From: Nocardioides cremeus
GTDB taxonomy: Bacteria; Actinomycetota; Actinomycetes; Propionibacteriales; Nocardioidaceae
NCBI RefSeq assembly: GCF_030518195.1
Contig: NZ_JAULSC010000001.1
Location: 372,001 to 436,000, forward strand
Length of the DNA: 64,000 nt
Direction of reading: 5' to 3'
The translations under genes and the position numbers were made by a program. The notes below the pieces were generated by a model, which was given only the letters and a program-made list of their open reading frames with translations, searched no databases and was not told the DNA's origin. Positions 53,875 through 62,078 of this stretch are shown here, piece by piece. The first letter of the stretch is position 1. Every line of letters starts with the position of its first letter.

Positions 53875-54887
53875 TGACCGACCCGTCCTGGGAGGCGTTG
53901 AGCCAGCAGGCCGTCGCCGCCGCCGGCGCCGTCTACTTCCTGGCGATGCTCTCGCACCTGGTGGAGTGGAGCCTGCTGCGCAAGGTCCCCGCCTCGGCCG
54001 AGGTCGCACGCGTCTCGGCGGGCGCCGGGGGAGACCTCGCCCTCGACGAGTCGGGCACCTCGGGCTCGTCGGGCACCGACGAGACCCACGAGCGCCGGGT
54101 GCTGATGGCCGGCCGGCTCGGGCTGCTGCTGACCTGGCTGGGCGCCGGCGTGCACCTGGTCGCGCTGGTCGCGCGCGGGATGGCTGCGGATCCCAACCGG
54201 GTGCCGTGGGGCAACATGTACGAGTTCACGCTCTCAGGGACCTTCGTGGTCGCCGCCCTCTACCTGGCCACCCGCCGCCGCTTCGCCCTCGGCTGGATGG
54301 CCCCGATCGTGGTCGCCACCGTGCTGGTGCTGCTGATGGTCGCCGAGATCTGGCTCTACGCCCCGGTCTCGCCGCTGACCGAGGCGCTGAACTCGCCCTG
54401 GCTGGTCATCCACGTCGTCTCCGCCGTGATCGCCACCGGCGCCTTCACGCTCGGCGGCATCACCTCGGTGCTCTACCTGCTCAAGGAGCGAGCCGCGGCC
54501 AAGCACCCCGAGCGCACCACCGGCTACCTGGCCCGGGTGCCCGCCCCGGCCGTCCTCGACCGGGTCTCCTACCGGATGCACGCCTTCGGCTTCCCGGTGT
54601 GGACCTTCGCGGTGCTCATCACCGGGCCGATCTGGGCGCACGAGGCCTGGGCGTCGTACTGGAACTGGGACCCCAAGGAGGTCTGGGCCTTCATCACCTG
54701 GGTCGTGTACGCCGCCTACCTGCACGCCCGCTCCACGGCCGGCTTCAAGGGCCGCAACGCCGCGATCATCGCGCTCGTCGGGCTCGCGACCCTGTGGTTC
54801 AACTTCATCGGGATCAACTTCTTCTCCAGCAGCTCCCAGCACTCCTACGCCGACGCCTCCAGCGCCGTCGCCTCACCCCTCGACTGA
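53874..54887 (+). CDS. ccsB: cytochrome c biogenesis protein CcsB/CcsA
   Basis: A 337-residue membrane protein that exports haem and attaches it to CXXCH motifs. The tryptophan-rich WWD region reads WASYWNWDPKEVWAFITWVV, and conserved histidines appear in HVVSAVIATGAFTLGG and YRMHAFGFPVWT. About eight hydrophobic helices are visible. ATG 53874 has AAGGAG five bases upstream; the GTG at 53871 would add one residue. Its stop is followed one base later by a repeat array. Confidence 0.94.
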   Translation: MTDPSWEALSQQAVAAAGAVYFLAMLSHLVEWSLLRKVPASAEVARVSAGAGGDLALDESGTSGSSGTDETHERRVLMAGRLGLLLTWLGAGVHLVALVARGMAADPNRVPWGNMYEFTLSGTFVVAALYLATRRRFALGWMAPIVVATVLVLLMVAEIWLYAPVSPLTEALNSPWLVIHVVSAVIATGAFTLGGITSVLYLLKERAAAKHPERTTGYLARVPAPAVLDRVSYRMHAFGFPVWTFAVLITGPIWAHEAWASYWNWDPKEVWAFITWVVYAAYLHARSTAGFKGRNAAIIALVGLATLWFNFIGINFFSSSSQHSYADASSAVASPLD

Positions 54888-54888
54888 C

Positions 54889-54954
54889 GAGCAGTCACCT
54901 TCGCACCACCGACCGGTCACTCCCGCACCACCGAGCAGTCGGCTCCGCACCTCC
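54889..54954 (+). repeat. three tandem 22-bp repeats, left array
   Basis: Units at 54889-54910, 54911-54932 and 54933-54954, each opening GA[GC]C[AG]GTC and closing CGCACC[AT]CC. They begin right after the ccsB stop codon. An inverted copy of the whole array lies at 55366-55432, beyond one small gene. Confidence 0.9.
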
Positions 54955-55002
54955 GGGAAACCCCGTTGCCCGAGGAGCGGCCGCTGGTGGACAGTGCTGA
55001 CG

Positions 55003-55353
55003 GTGACGACCACCGAGCACGTCCTGCGCCTCCCGGACCACGTCTCGCAGGAGCACCGCGACGTGCTGCACGAGGTCGCCGGGCGCAACGCCGTCTTCTC
55101 CCTGGCGGGCCGGGTCCGGCCGTACCACAAGCACCTGCCGTGGGAGCTGCGCGCGCACCCGCTGCCGGGCTGGGAGGCCGAGCGGCTGCTCGGGCTCGTC
55201 GTCGGCACGCTCGACGGCGACCCGGCCGCGATCAGGGAGACGTTCAGCGAGGTCGTGGCTCGATGCTCCGCCTTCGACGCCGAGCGCCCGCGCCCCGTGC
55301 TGGGGCCCGTCGTCGACGGCTGGGGCAGCGAGCTGGAGCTGTTCCGCCCCTGA
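55003..55353 (+). CDS. hypothetical protein enclosed by inverted repeat arrays
   Basis: A 116-residue soluble protein that I do not recognise. Part reads RNAVFSLAGRVRPYHKHLPW and later PPVVDGWGSELELF-like residues near the C-terminus; no signal peptide or membrane helix is present. GTG 55003 lies seven bases after a GACAGT hexamer (54990-54995), again a leaderless arrangement; GTG 54994 is an alternative. The gene is bounded on both sides by inverted arrays of 22-bp repeats, giving a cassette-like unit of about 540 bases. Base composition resembles its neighbours. Confidence 0.6.
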   Translation: MTTTEHVLRLPDHVSQEHRDVLHEVAGRNAVFSLAGRVRPYHKHLPWELRAHPLPGWEAERLLGLVVGTLDGDPAAIRETFSEVVARCSAFDAERPRPVLGPVVDGWGSELELFRP

Positions 55354-55365
55354 GGCCGTACGCCG

Positions 55366-55432
55366 CTGCGGTGCGGAGGCGACCGGTGGCTGGTGCGAAA
55401 GTGACCGGTGGCTGGTGCGAAGGTGACTGCTC
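55366..55432 (-). repeat. three tandem 22-bp repeats, right array (inverted)
   Basis: Units at 55366-55387, 55388-55409 and 55410-55432 (the last has one extra base). Read on the minus strand they follow the same order and pattern as the left array, including its outermost GAGCAGTCACCTTCGCACCA. They end just before the convergent small membrane gene. Confidence 0.9.
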
Positions 55433-55437
55433 GGCCG

Positions 55438-55668
55438 TCAGGCGGGGCTCTCGGGGTCCTCGGGGTGGCGACGCTTGCGCTCGAGGTCGCGCAGGAAGTC
55501 CTCGTCGTCGTCGGGGGCGACCATCTTCGGCTTGGGCTTCGGCCGGGGGCCCGGCAGGGGGCGGCGGGCCGCGGGCGTGCCACCACCGGGCAGGCGCCGC
55601 TGCACCAGTCGGACGGCGAGGTAGGTGACGAGACCGACGACGGCCACCACCAGCAGGAACTTCAGCAC
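55438..55668 (-). CDS. small membrane protein, hypothetical
   Basis: A 76-residue protein with one N-terminal membrane helix (LKFLLVVAVVGLVTYLAVRL), then a Pro/Lys-rich stretch and a charged tail (DDDEDFLRDLERKRRHPED). The function is unknown; the tail predicts a cytoplasmic face. The GTG at 55668 follows a TACATT -10 by six bases (GGAGGG), so the message may be leaderless. It is divergent from the DUF4229 gene. Confidence 0.65.
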   Translation of the reverse strand: MLKFLLVVAVVGLVTYLAVRLVQRRLPGGGTPAARRPLPGPRPKPKPKMVAPDDDEDFLRDLERKRRHPEDPESPA

Positions 55669-55674
55669 CCCTCC

Positions 55675-55706
55675 AATGTAGGCGCTGCCCGGTGACGACC
55701 TACCCT
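55675..55706. promoter_or_regulatory. divergent -10 pair for two small membrane-protein genes
   Basis: On the minus strand TACATT (55675-55680) and on the plus strand TACCCT (55701-55706), each followed by GGAGGG and then a GTG start. The start codons are 44 bases apart, so the two promoters overlap. Confidence 0.5.
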
Positions 55707-55712
55707 GGAGGG

Positions 55713-55973
55713 GTGAAGGAGTTCGCTGTCTACACCGGTCTGCGCATCGTGCTGTTCCTCGCCTCGCTCGGGGTCGTGAGCGGCATCTGGCTGCTCGTGG
55801 CCGGCGAGGCCAACCTGCTCGGCGTCTTCGTGATCGCCTTCGTGCTCAGCGGGATCGGGTCGTTCTACCTGCTCAACGCGCCGCGCGAGGCGCTCGCGCA
55901 GCGCGTCGACGCCCGCGCCCGCCGCGCGGGCGAGCGCTTCGAGGAGCGCAGGTCGCGCGAGGACGTCGACTGA
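55713..55973 (+). CDS. DUF4229 domain-containing small membrane protein
   Basis: An 86-residue protein with two hydrophobic helices (YTGLRIVLFLASLGVVSGIW and LGVFVIAFVLSGIGSFYLL) and a basic cytoplasmic tail (ARRAGERFEERRSRED). It fits the DUF4229 family, found widely in actinobacteria next to menaquinone genes; the function is unknown. The GTG start is six bases after TACCCT. Confidence 0.75.
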   Translation: MKEFAVYTGLRIVLFLASLGVVSGIWLLVAGEANLLGVFVIAFVLSGIGSFYLLNAPREALAQRVDARARRAGERFEERRSREDVD

Positions 55974-55997
55974 CGCGCAGCCCGTGACAGCGCCGGC

Positions 55998-56132
55998 TCA
56001 GTGCTTCTTGCGGCCCAGGTGCCGGTCGACCCGGCCCGAGGACTGGCCCAGCACCTTGCCGAGCAGGACGCTGCGCATCCGCCAGGCGGCGACGATGGCG
56101 ACGATCACGATGATGAGCAGCAGGAACTTCAT
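55998..56132 (-). CDS. 44-residue small membrane protein
   Basis: The frame opens MKFLLLIIVIVAIVAAWRMR, one membrane helix, and ends in a basic stretch (RVDRHLGRKKH). The start is ATG at 56132. Similar short MKFLL-type proteins are common near menA in this group; the role is unknown. It lies 37 bases downstream of the menA stop on the same strand, so it may belong to the menA transcript. Confidence 0.65.
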   Translation of the reverse strand: MKFLLLIIVIVAIVAAWRMRSVLLGKVLGQSSGRVDRHLGRKKH

Positions 56133-56169
56133 GACCCGAGCCTAGCCCGCGGGCGGGGGCCGGGGCGGC

Positions 56170-57042
56170 TCAGAGCACCAGCAGCGGCGCGGCCACCAGC
56201 ACCGACCACACCAGCTCGGCCGTGCCCGTGGCCTGCAGCACCGGCACCAGCCCCGGGCCGGTGGCGCCGCCGCCGACCGTGCGCAGGCCCGGCAGCGCCG
56301 CGACCAGGAAGCCCAGGCCCAGCAGCGCCCACCAGGTGGTGAGTGCGGCGACGCCGACCACGGCCAGCGCTGCGGCCGCGACCAGGGCGGCGTACAGGGC
56401 GCGGGTGCGGGGGTCGCCGAGCAGCACCGCGAGGGTGCGCTTGCCGGCGAGGGTGTCGGTGGGGATGTCGCGCAGGTTGTTGACCACCAGGATCGCGCAG
56501 GCCAGCGCGCCGATGCCGACCGAGGCCGCCAGCGCCGCGGGCTCGAAGGTCTGCGTCTGCACGTAGGTGGTGCCCACGACCGCGACCAGGCCGAAGAAGA
56601 CGAAGACCATCACCTCGCCCAGGCCCAGGTAGCCGTAGGGCTTGTCGCCGCCGGTGTAGTACCAGGCGGCCAGCACGCTCACCGCGCCGACGGCCACCAG
56701 CCACCAGGCGGTGGTGGCGGCCAGCACCAGCCCGGCCGCGGCGGCCACGCCGAAGGCGAGGAAGGCGGCCCGCTTGACCGCGGCCGCGGGTGCGGCGCCC
56801 GAGCCGACCAGCCGCATCGGCCCGACCCGGTCGTCGTCGGTGCCGCGCACCCCGTCGGAGTAGTCGTTGGCGTAGTTGACCCCGACCTGCAGGGCCAGGC
56901 TGACCACGAGGGCCAGCAGCGCCTTCCACCACACCGGCTCGTCGACGTACGCCGCGACGGCGGTGCCGGCGAGCACCGGCGCGACGGCGGCGGGCAGGGT
57001 GCGGGGGCGGGCGCCGGCGAGCCACTGGGCGGGAGCTGTCAC
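56170..57042 (-). CDS. menA: 1,4-dihydroxy-2-naphthoate polyprenyltransferase
   Basis: A 290-residue UbiA-family membrane enzyme that attaches the polyprenyl tail to DHNA, giving demethylmenaquinone. The two Asp-rich motifs are QVGVNYANDYSDGVRGTDDD and VNNLRDIPTDTLAGKRTLAV; about nine hydrophobic helices are visible. GTG 57042 gives the expected WLAGARPRTLPAAVAPVL start; an in-frame open stretch further upstream overlaps the MFS gene and is rejected. The MFS gene precedes it on the same strand. Confidence 0.94.
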   Translation of the reverse strand: MTAPAQWLAGARPRTLPAAVAPVLAGTAVAAYVDEPVWWKALLALVVSLALQVGVNYANDYSDGVRGTDDDRVGPMRLVGSGAAPAAAVKRAAFLAFGVAAAAGLVLAATTAWWLVAVGAVSVLAAWYYTGGDKPYGYLGLGEVMVFVFFGLVAVVGTTYVQTQTFEPAALAASVGIGALACAILVVNNLRDIPTDTLAGKRTLAVLLGDPRTRALYAALVAAAALAVVGVAALTTWWALLGLGFLVAALPGLRTVGGGATGPGLVPVLQATGTAELVWSVLVAAPLLVL

Positions 57043-57071
57043 CGGACGATTCAACACCGGCCGCGCCGTCC

Positions 57072-58358
57072 TCAGCGGGCCGGGTCGAGCTCGTGGCGCT
57101 CGAGGAAGCGCTGCGCCATCCGCGCGGAGGGGTGGATGGCCACGGCGGCGACCAGGATGATCGCGGCGATCACCAGCCAGCCCTGGGTGCCCCAGCTCAG
57201 CGCCAGCCACGTGTAGGCGGCGGGGGCCCACACGAAGCCGAGCGTGCCGCCGAGGTTGCCGGCACCCTGGTACTCGCCACGCCGGTCGGGGTCGGAGAGC
57301 TCCGACTCGAAGGCCCAGCTCGCGGCCGAGAGGAACAGCTCGGCGAAGGTGACGACGATGTGTCCGGCCCACATCAGGGCGATGGTCTGCCACCCGAGGG
57401 TGTCGCGGGTGACCATCGTGATGATGCAGGCCAGCACGAAGAACGCGCTGCTGACCCGGGCCGCGCGCAGGGCCGTCGGCAGGCCCGTCACGGTGCGGGC
57501 CACGGCCATCGGCAGCACGATGCACATCAAGGTGTTGGTGGCGAAGAGCGCCGCGAGCAGCACCCGGGGTGCGTCGGTCTCGGAGAGCAGCCACAGCGGG
57601 ATCACCGTGTGCAGCAGCACCTGGTTGGTCATCAACACGCCGCTGAAGAACGAGGTGAGCAGGTAGCCGGGGTTGCGCAGCGCGCCCGGGACGGTGCGCG
57701 GCGCCTCGGTCTCGTCGACGGCGGCGGTGATGGCCGTCTCGAGCGGCGAGGGGCGCTCCTTGTGCGGGGCCTTGGGCAGCCGGGTGATCCAGTAGCCGTT
57801 GACCAGGCTCAGCGCCGCGGTCAGCAGCGGCAGACCGGTCAGCAGCGTGTCGCCCTCGAAGGCGAGCGCGACGAAGCTCAGGCCGGCGCCCACGGTGAAC
57901 CCGAGGTTGGTGGCGGCGTACATGTAGGCCTGCGAGCCGATCCGCTCGGCGCGCGGCAGCACGTCGAGCACGTAGGCGCCGCGCGCCGCCCCGCCGGTGG
58001 AGTTGACCACCTCGAGCACCACGCTGACGACCAGGAACGCGACGAAGCCGTCGATCCAGGGCCAGGTGGCGTACGTCGCGGCGGTGCCGACCGCGCCGAT
58101 CGCCCACAGCCGCTGCGGCCCGATCCGGTCGGCGAGCTTGCCGGCGGGCACCGCGACCAGGAAGGAGGCCACGCCGGCGACGGTGATGCCGATGCCGACC
58201 TGCGCCGGCGAGAGGCCGACAACGACCAGGAAGAAGGCCGCGCTGGCGGTGATGAACGCGCCGTCGCCGACCGCGAACAGCACCGACTGCACCGACAGCT
58301 TGCCCGCCAGCGGGGTCGGGGGGACGAACTGCTGCAGGAAGCTGGGACGGGTCGGCAC
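57072..58358 (-). CDS. MFS transporter
   Basis: A 428-residue major facilitator with about twelve helices. The loop 2-3 motif is VPAGKLADRIGPQRLWAIGA, and QAYMYAATNLGFTVGAGLSF lies in helices 4-5. It resembles drug-efflux MFS proteins; the substrate is unknown. The GTG at 58358 gives the start VPTRPSFLQQF. Longer in-frame readings run back through menE and are rejected. It is divergent from menE, with 36 bases between starts. Confidence 0.88.
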   Translation of the reverse strand: MPTRPSFLQQFVPPTPLAGKLSVQSVLFAVGDGAFITASAAFFLVVVGLSPAQVGIGITVAGVASFLVAVPAGKLADRIGPQRLWAIGAVGTAATYATWPWIDGFVAFLVVSVVLEVVNSTGGAARGAYVLDVLPRAERIGSQAYMYAATNLGFTVGAGLSFVALAFEGDTLLTGLPLLTAALSLVNGYWITRLPKAPHKERPSPLETAITAAVDETEAPRTVPGALRNPGYLLTSFFSGVLMTNQVLLHTVIPLWLLSETDAPRVLLAALFATNTLMCIVLPMAVARTVTGLPTALRAARVSSAFFVLACIITMVTRDTLGWQTIALMWAGHIVVTFAELFLSAASWAFESELSDPDRRGEYQGAGNLGGTLGFVWAPAAYTWLALSWGTQGWLVIAAIILVAAVAIHPSARMAQRFLERHELDPAR

Positions 58359-58381
58359 CGGAGGATGAGACCACGCCCGGC

Positions 58382-58387
58382 TAGCGT
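58382..58387 (+). promoter_or_regulatory. predicted -10 of menE (leaderless)
   Basis: TAGCGT ends seven bases before the ATG at 58395. Confidence 0.5.
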
Positions 58388-58394
58388 TCGTCGC

Positions 58395-59438
58395 ATGGAT
58401 ATCGGGCCCGGTGGCGCACGTCACGCGGTGGCGTCGCTGCGGGCCTGGCTGGGCGCGCCCGACGAGCCGGCGCCATGGGTGGTGGAGACCTCCGGGTCGA
58501 CCGGACGGCCCAAGAGGGTCGTGCTTCCGCGCGCCGCGGTGCTGGCCTCGGTGGCGGCCTCCGCGCGCCGCCTCGGGGCCTCCGGCGCGTGGGTGCTGGC
58601 GCTCCCGGCGTCGTACGTCGCCGGGGTGCAGGTGGTCGCCCGCTCGCTGGTCGCGGGCCACGAGCCGGTGCTGGTCGAGGAGCACGGCTCGCTGGCGGCG
58701 GCCGTCGCCGCGCTGCCGGCCGGGGTCGACGGGTTCGTCTCGCTGGTCCCGACCCAGCTGCACCGGGCGCTCGACGACCCCGAGGACACCGCGGCGCTCG
58801 CGTCGCTGCACACCGTGCTGCTGGGCGGCGGGCCGATCGACGCGTCGCTGCGCGAGCGGGCAGCCGCGGCCGGGGTGCACGTGGTCGCGACGTACGGCTC
58901 GGCCGAGACCGCCGGGGGCTGCGTCTACGACGGGGTGCCGCTCGACGGGGTCGGCATGGCGCTGGGTCCCGACGGACGGATCCGCCTGGGCGGGCCCACC
59001 CTCTTCGCGGGGTACGACGGCGACCCGGCGCTCACGGCCGAGGTGCTGGTCGACGGGTGGTTCCACACCTCCGACGCCGGGCGCCTCGACGACGACGGGC
59101 GCCTGCAGGTGCTCGGACGTCTCGACGACGTGGTGGTCACCGGCGGGGTCAACGTGCCGGCGCCCGCGGTCGCGGCCCGGCTGCGCGAGCACCCCGGCGT
59201 CGCGGCCGCCGAGGTGCTGGGGGTGCCCGACGACGAGTGGGGCGGCCGGCTGGTCGCGTTCGTGGTCGGCGCCACCGGCCCGGTGGCGCTCGACGAGCTG
59301 CGCGCCTGGGTCGCCGACGCGCACCCGCGGTCGTGGGCGCCGCGCCAGGTCGTCGACCTCGAGGCCCTGCCGCTGCTGGCCAACGGCAAGCCCGACCGGG
59401 TCGCGCTGCGGGCGATGGCCGCCGAGGGGGGTGGCTGA
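58395..59438 (+). CDS. menE: o-succinylbenzoate--CoA ligase
   Basis: A 347-residue ANL-superfamily ligase activating o-succinylbenzoate to its CoA ester in menaquinone synthesis. It has WVVETSGSTGRPKRVVLPRA (P-loop), VATYGSAETAGGCVYDGVP, FHTSDAGRLDDDGRLQVLGR and the C-terminal PLLANGKPDRVALRAM with the catalytic Lys. It lacks ~100 N-terminal residues of E. coli MenE, the usual compact actinobacterial form. Its end nearly touches menC, giving a menECD operon. Confidence 0.92.
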   Translation: MDIGPGGARHAVASLRAWLGAPDEPAPWVVETSGSTGRPKRVVLPRAAVLASVAASARRLGASGAWVLALPASYVAGVQVVARSLVAGHEPVLVEEHGSLAAAVAALPAGVDGFVSLVPTQLHRALDDPEDTAALASLHTVLLGGGPIDASLRERAAAAGVHVVATYGSAETAGGCVYDGVPLDGVGMALGPDGRIRLGGPTLFAGYDGDPALTAEVLVDGWFHTSDAGRLDDDGRLQVLGRLDDVVVTGGVNVPAPAVAARLREHPGVAAAEVLGVPDDEWGGRLVAFVVGATGPVALDELRAWVADAHPRSWAPRQVVDLEALPLLANGKPDRVALRAMAAEGGG

Positions 59439-59439
59439 G

Positions 59440-60429
59440 GTGGACGAGCCGAGCGACCTGCGGGTCTTCGCGATCCCGATGCGCACCCGCTTCCGCGGCA
59501 TCACCGTGCGCGAGGGCGTGCTGCTGCGCGGGCCGGGTGGCTGGGGCGAGTGGTCGCCCTTCCTGGAGTACGACGACGTGGTCGCCCAGCCCTGGCTGCG
59601 CTGCGCCGAGGAGGCCGCCGCGGGTGACTGGCCCGCGCCGCTGCGCGACGAGGTGGCCGTCAACGTGACCGTGCCGGCCGTCGACGCGCAGACCGCGCAC
59701 GCCATCGTGCGCCGCGGCGGCTGCCGCACCGCGAAGGTCAAGGTCGCCGAGCCCGGCCAGGACGAGGCCGACGACCTGGCCCGCCTCGAGGCGGTGCGTG
59801 CGGCGCTCGACGCCGACGGACCCGGCGGGCGGGTGCGCATCGACGTCAACGGGCTCTGGGACGTCGACACCGCGGTGTCCTCGCTGCCGCGCTACGACCG
59901 TGCCGCCGGCGGGCTGGAGTACGTCGAGCAGCCCTGCGCCGCCGTCGAGGACCTCGCGCTGGTGCGCCGCCGTGTCGACGTGCCGGTCGCCGCCGACGAG
60001 TCGATCCGACGCGCCGCCGACCCCTACCGGGTGCGCGACCTCGAGGCCGCCGACATCGCGGTGCTCAAGGTGCAGCCGCTGGGCGGGGTGCGCGCCTGCC
60101 TGCGCATCGCCGAGGACATCGGGCTGCCGGTGGTGGTCTCCTCGGCGCTGGAGAGCTCGGTGGGGATCGCGGCCGGGGTCGCCCTGGCCGCCGCCCTGCC
60201 CGAGCTGCCGCACGCCTGCGGGCTGGCCACGGTGCAGCTGCTCACCGACGACGTGGCCGACGAGCCGCTGCTGCCCGTCGGCGGGGTGCTGCGGGTCGGT
60301 CGGCCCGCGGTCGCGCCGGCAGCCCTGGAGCGCCTGGCCGCCGACCCGGCGCGGGTCGAGCACTGGCGGGCGCGGCTGGCCCGGGTGTCCCACGCGTCCC
60401 GCGTGCGGGAGGATCGGGCTCGTGGCTGA
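59440..60429 (+). CDS. menC: o-succinylbenzoate synthase
   Basis: A 329-residue enolase-superfamily enzyme that dehydrates SHCHC to o-succinylbenzoate. The catalytic and metal residues are visible in CRTAKVKVAEPG (Lys pair), RIDVNGLWDV (Asp), LEYVEQPCA (Glu), VPVAADESIR (Asp) and IAVLKVQPLGGV (second-face Lys). GTG 59440 has GAGGGG ten bases upstream; GTG 59431 is an alternative overlapping menE. It overlaps menD by eight bases. Confidence 0.94.
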   Translation: MDEPSDLRVFAIPMRTRFRGITVREGVLLRGPGGWGEWSPFLEYDDVVAQPWLRCAEEAAAGDWPAPLRDEVAVNVTVPAVDAQTAHAIVRRGGCRTAKVKVAEPGQDEADDLARLEAVRAALDADGPGGRVRIDVNGLWDVDTAVSSLPRYDRAAGGLEYVEQPCAAVEDLALVRRRVDVPVAADESIRRAADPYRVRDLEAADIAVLKVQPLGGVRACLRIAEDIGLPVVVSSALESSVGIAAGVALAAALPELPHACGLATVQLLTDDVADEPLLPVGGVLRVGRPAVAPAALERLAADPARVEHWRARLARVSHASRVREDRARG

Positions 60430-62053
60430 GGAGCACGAGCGGGACAACGACGCGACCCGCACCGCCCGAGCCGTGGTCGCCGCCCTGCTCGGCGCGGGGG
60501 TGCGCGACGTCGTGGTGGCGCCAGGCTCGCGCAACGCGCCGCTCTCCTTCGCCGTCTGGGACGCCGCCGCCGCGGGCCTGCTGCGCCTGCACACCCGCAT
60601 CGACGAGCGCTCGGCCGCCTTCGTGGCGCTCGGGCTCTCGCGCACCGGCGCGCCCGCCGCCGTCGTGTGCACCTCCGGCACCGCGGTGGCCAACCTGCAC
60701 CCCGCGGTGCTCGAGGCCGCCCACGCCGGGGTGCCGCTCGTGGTCGTCACCGCCGACCGGCCGGCGCGGCTCGCCGGCACCGGCGCCAACCAGACCACCG
60801 AGCAGGTCGGGATCTTCGGGCCCCTCGTCGAGACCCGCGACGTCGGCGCCGACGGCCCGCCCGACTGGGTGATGCTGTGGCTCGACGACGGGCCCATCCA
60901 TCTCAACGTGCGCCTCGACGAGCCGCTGCTGCCCGCCGCGCCCTGGCGACTCGACGCCGAGGACCTGGCGACGACGACCCGCCACGACGCCGACGGCCCG
61001 CGCTGGCCCACCCACCACAGCCCGCTCGACCCCGGGCCGCGCACGGTGGTGGTGGCCGGCGACGACGCCGGACCGCCGGCACGGCTGCTGGCCCAGGCGG
61101 CGGGGTGGCCGCTGCTGGCCGAGCCCTCGAGCGGGTCGCGCACCGGCACCCACGCGCTGCGCGCCTACCGCCTGCTCCTCGACACCGACCTGGGCCGCAG
61201 CATCGAGCGGGTCGTGGTGGCCGGGCACCCGACCCTGAGCCGGCCGGTGACCCGGCTGCTGGGCCGCGACGACGTCGAAGTGCTGGCCGCGCCCGCCCGC
61301 GGGGTGTGGGCCGAGCGCCCCTTCGCCGTCGACACCCACCTCGAGGGCGCGGCCCCGCACCCCGACCAGCAGGGCGCCGACCCGGCCTGGCTCGAGGCCT
61401 GGCTCGCCGCCGACCGCTCGGTCTCGCGCCAGCTCGACGCGCTCCTGGGCGCCGAGCCCGGCCTGACGCCGTACGACGTCGCGGGCGCGGTCGCGCGCGC
61501 CCTGCCGCCCGAGGGGCTGCTGCACGTGGGCGCCTCGAGCCCGATCCGCGACCTCGACCTGATGCTGCACGGCTGGCGGGTGGGTGCGCGCCGCAAGGTG
61601 GTGGCCAACCGCGGGCTGTCGGGCATCGACGGGGTCGTGTCCACCGCGATCGGGGCGGCGCTGGGCCGGCCCGCCAGCAGCCGGGCCCTCGCGCTCATGG
61701 GCGACGTGACGTTCCTGCACGACGCCAACGGGCTGGTGCTGGGCCCCGGCGAGCCCGAGCCCGACCTGACGATCGTGGTCGTCAACGACGACGGCGGGTC
61801 GATCTTCTCGATGCTCGAGCAGGGCGCCCCCGCGCACGCCGACCGGTTCGAGCGCCTCTTCGCCACCCCGCACGCCGTCGACCTGGCCGCGCTGTGCGCC
61901 GCGACCCGCACCCCGCACTGGCGCGTCGACAGCCTGCCCGAGCTCGAGCAGGCACTGGCCTCGCCCAACGGCGGCATCGAGGTCGTCGAGGCGCGGGTGC
62001 GCCGCCACGACCGCCGCGCGCTCGACGAGCGGATCCGCGCGCTGCGCCCCTGA
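60422..62053 (+). CDS. menD: 2-succinyl-5-enolpyruvyl-6-hydroxy-3-cyclohexene-1-carboxylate synthase
   Basis: A 543-residue ThDP enzyme joining 2-oxoglutarate and isochorismate, the first committed step of menaquinone synthesis. VVVAPGSRNAPLSFAVWD and RIDERSAAFVALGLSRTG hold the ThDP-activating Glu; the ThDP-binding region is LALMGDVTFLHDANGLVL with VVVNDDGGSIFSML. The length is normal. It starts with GTG inside the end of menC. No menF or menH is seen in the window. Confidence 0.96.
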   Translation: MAEEHERDNDATRTARAVVAALLGAGVRDVVVAPGSRNAPLSFAVWDAAAAGLLRLHTRIDERSAAFVALGLSRTGAPAAVVCTSGTAVANLHPAVLEAAHAGVPLVVVTADRPARLAGTGANQTTEQVGIFGPLVETRDVGADGPPDWVMLWLDDGPIHLNVRLDEPLLPAAPWRLDAEDLATTTRHDADGPRWPTHHSPLDPGPRTVVVAGDDAGPPARLLAQAAGWPLLAEPSSGSRTGTHALRAYRLLLDTDLGRSIERVVVAGHPTLSRPVTRLLGRDDVEVLAAPARGVWAERPFAVDTHLEGAAPHPDQQGADPAWLEAWLAADRSVSRQLDALLGAEPGLTPYDVAGAVARALPPEGLLHVGASSPIRDLDLMLHGWRVGARRKVVANRGLSGIDGVVSTAIGAALGRPASSRALALMGDVTFLHDANGLVLGPGEPEPDLTIVVVNDDGGSIFSMLEQGAPAHADRFERLFATPHAVDLAALCAATRTPHWRVDSLPELEQALASPNGGIEVVEARVRRHDRRALDERIRALRP

Positions 62054-62078
62054 CCCGCGCGGGTGGGAGGATCGGGGG

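Noticed and set aside
54889..55432. The 22-bp repeats as a CRISPR array
   Set aside because: Units are directly adjacent without spacers, only three per array, imperfect, and no cas genes are present.
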